Source: an uncultured Alistipes sp. (lineage in GTDB: Bacteria; Bacteroidota; Bacteroidia; Bacteroidales; Rikenellaceae). Taken from it: DNA of 64,000 nt. Positions 62,762 to 64,000 of this stretch are shown piece by piece (the stretch's first letter is position 1; each line of letters begins with the position of its first letter). Both the position numbers and the translations under genes were made by a program. The notes below the pieces were generated by a model. The model was not told the DNA's origin. It saw only the letters and a list, made by a program, of their open reading frames with translations, and made no database searches. The stretch is from the NCBI GenBank assembly GCA_944321955.1, contig CALUNG010000010.1, positions 17,362 through 81,361 of the forward strand, written 5' to 3'.

Positions 62762-63505
62762 ATGAAAACCAAACTCATTGCCATTCTGTCGCTTTTTTCC
62801 CTGCTCGGCTGCAAGGAGAAGGCCGCGACGTTCCCTCAGGACACCATCAAGACCCGTACGGGTCAGGAGTTGACCATCACATTCTTCAAGCATGCATCGC
62901 TGTCGCTTGAGTTCGAAGGACATTATATCTATGTCGATCCGGTAAACACTTATGCCGACTATTCCAAGCTGCCCAAGGCAGACATTATTCTGATAACGCA
63001 TTCGCATTACGATCACCTCGACATGGAGACTATCGACAAGCTGACCAAGGAGGGTACGGTCGTTGTATGCGACAAGACTTCGGCCGAGTCGTTCGAATTC
63101 GACTGCGTGACGATGACTCCGGGAAGTGTCGCCAAACCGATTGACGGTGTGGATATACAGGCTGTGCCTGCATACAACATTACGGAGGGGCATCTGCAGT
63201 TCCATCCGCGCGAGCGTGAGGATTGCGGTTACATACTGACCCTGGGCGGGACCCGTGTATATATCGCCGGCGACACCGAGAATAACGACGATGTCAAGGC
63301 TTTGACCAATATCGACATTGCATTCCTGCCGGTCAACCAGCCCTACACCATGACCGTGGATCAGGCCGTGGATATGGTCAAGGCCATCAAACCCGCGATA
63401 TTCTATCCCTATCACTACGGTGAGGTCGAGACCGTTACCGACATTGACCGCCTTGTACGTGAACTCGATGGTGTGACCGAGGTGCGTGTACGCCCGATGG
63501 AATAA
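62762..63505 (+). CDS. Metallo-beta-lactamase-fold lipoprotein hydrolase
   Basis: The product is 247 residues from MKTKLIAILSLFSLLGC; lipobox LLGC, modified Cys17. The metallo-beta-lactamase motif HSHYDH is at residues 80-85. Other blocks are DPVNTYADYSKLPKADIILITHSHYDH, AVPAYNITEGHLQFHPREREDCGYILTLGGTRVYIAGDTENNDDV and FYPYHYGEV, which fit the UlaG-like/UPF0173 branch. Members hydrolyse lactones or phosphate esters; the substrate here is unknown. The frame extends upstream to 62735, but the ATG at 62762 gives a proper lipoprotein signal. It is followed by a terminator. Confidence 0.85.
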   Translation: MKTKLIAILSLFSLLGCKEKAATFPQDTIKTRTGQELTITFFKHASLSLEFEGHYIYVDPVNTYADYSKLPKADIILITHSHYDHLDMETIDKLTKEGTVVVCDKTSAESFEFDCVTMTPGSVAKPIDGVDIQAVPAYNITEGHLQFHPREREDCGYILTLGGTRVYIAGDTENNDDVKALTNIDIAFLPVNQPYTMTVDQAVDMVKAIKPAIFYPYHYGEVETVTDIDRLVRELDGVTEVRVRPME

Positions 63506-63528
63506 CATTTGACAACCGGCATATGCAG

Positions 63529-63556
63529 AGAGGAGGTATTAACCTCCTCTTTTTGT
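63529..63556 (+). terminator. Intrinsic terminator of the hydrolase gene
   Basis: A perfect 9-bp stem (AGAGGAGGT at 63529-63537 with ACCTCCTCT at 63542-63550), 4-nt loop, then TTTTT. Confidence 0.88.
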
Positions 63557-63701
63557 TTTACCTATATATATAATAAGGCAGTATTCTGTCGCCAATTCAT
63601 GCCTTGACAAATGTTTCGATGTCCGTATGAATGGCAAAATCCTTATTATTAGCGTGTTGTTTTTGACGCCGGAAAAAAGTTGAAAAAAAGTCCATGGAAT
63701 A

Positions 63702-63733
63702 TTTGCATATATCGAAAAGATGCCGTTACTTTG
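63702..63733 (+). promoter_or_regulatory. Strong promoter 1 of a tandem array
   Basis: TTTG at 63702-63705, 20-bp spacer, TTACTTTG at 63726-63733, followed by CACCCGCTTTC, typical of Bacteroidota rRNA promoters. Confidence 0.7.
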
Positions 63734-63816
63734 CACCCGCTTTCCGATAGAAAACAGGTCGGCAGGCAAACAGAAAAGGTTCTTAAAAAGTTTTTTCGAA
63801 AAAAGATCTTCAAAGA

Positions 63817-63848
63817 TTTGGAGGTTTCAAAAAAACGAATTACCTTTG
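63817..63848 (+). promoter_or_regulatory. Strong promoter 2 of a tandem array
   Basis: TTTG at 63817-63820, 20-bp spacer, TACCTTTG at 63841-63848, followed by CACCACTTTCGC. A/T-rich tracts upstream could act as UP-like elements. Confidence 0.85.
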
Positions 63849-63929
63849 CACCACTTTCGCTCAGAAATGAACGACAGTGCAACAGAAAAGGTTCTCAAAA
63901 AAAGTTTTTTGAAAAAAGTTCTCCAAAGA

Positions 63930-63961
63930 TTTGGAGGTTTCAAAAAAACGAATTACCTTTG
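63930..63961 (+). promoter_or_regulatory. Strong promoter 3 of a tandem array
   Basis: TTTG at 63930-63933, 20-bp spacer, TACCTTTG at 63954-63961, with the same downstream sequence as promoter 2. Confidence 0.85.
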
Positions 63962-64000
63962 CACCACTTTCGCTCAGAAATGAACGACAGTGCAACAGAA

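Larger units (their letters stand above)
63771..64000 (+). repeat. Tandem ~113-bp promoter repeats at the right window edge
   Basis: Copy 1 (63771-63882) and copy 2 (63883-63995) are almost identical; a third copy seems to begin at 63996 and leaves the window. Each holds A/T-rich tracts, TTTG-N20-TACCTTTG and a downstream CACCACTTTCGCTC. The region 63557-63770 before it holds no gene. The array looks like the multiple promoters of a ribosomal RNA operon, whose 16S gene would lie beyond base 64000. Confidence 0.75.

Noticed and set aside
63771-64000. Right-edge repeats as a possible CRISPR or phage attachment array
   Set aside because: The unit is about 113 bp without spacers, and each unit is a complete promoter; two nearly identical copies fit rrn promoters better.

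Overview
The window is a 64-kb chromosomal segment of a Bacteroidales bacterium, most likely Alistipes or a close relative in the Rikenellaceae. Several things point there. Promoters follow the Bacteroidota pattern TTTG-N19/20-TAnnTTTG, with no Shine-Dalgarno-driven starts. The gene set includes GldH, RicT, DUF4301, a V/A-type ATPase operon with a DUF2764 gene, a TonB-dependent receptor with a carboxypeptidase-like N-terminal domain, an S46 peptidase and a FISUMP lipoprotein. Coding GC is fairly high for the phylum. The genus is inferred, not proven. I found no transposase, integrase, prophage, CRISPR array, tRNA or rRNA gene inside the window.

Layout. 1-4.1 kb: leftward operon murB-tilS-holA-class IV aminotransferase (last gene cut by the window edge). 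4.2-5.6 kb: DUF4301 gene. 5.7-13.3 kb: V/A-type ATPase operon E-DUF2764-A-B-D-I-K with an exact promoter and a clean terminator. The K subunit keeps the residues that bind Na+ in Enterococcus. 13.4-15.7 kb: secreted GH3 glycosidase. 15.7-21.6 kb: tight leftward operon of a glutaminyl cyclase lipoprotein, a homocysteine methyltransferase, an M20 amidohydrolase, rnr and mqnC (futalosine route to menaquinone). 21.7-27.3 kb: tig, clpP, clpX, transketolase. 27.4-28.9 kb: metK behind a SAM-II-type riboswitch. 28.9-34.9 kb: ung, rpoD, an HtrA protease, trmB and ricT-gldH. 35-44 kb: a MATE exporter, clpC, a phosphoesterase, an esterase, rarA, an unknown membrane protein and a small secreted protein. 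44-50.2 kb: aspS, a TonB-C-domain protein, tadA, a TPR protein, a second MATE exporter behind a structured leader, and a VOC protein. 50.3-51.4 kb: ROK-family protein. 51.5-60.5 kb: rightward cell-envelope operon of TonB-dependent receptor, DUF4876 lipoprotein, DUF6850 barrel, FISUMP lipoprotein and S46 dipeptidyl peptidase. 60.6-63.5 kb: a small secreted protein, a RIC/YtfE-like di-iron protein translationally coupled to a LuxR-type regulator, and a metallo-beta-lactamase-fold lipoprotein. 63.5-64 kb: no gene, but three strong promoters in ~113-bp tandem repeats of the kind that precede ribosomal RNA operons.

Most of the window is housekeeping. The parts most worth following up are the SAM-II element before metK, the structured leader before the second MATE gene, the RIC/pseudo-receiver pair with a palindromic operator over its promoter, the TonB receptor/DUF4876/DUF6850/S46 operon, the Na+-type ATPase with its unexplained DUF2764 subunit, and the repeated promoters at the right edge.
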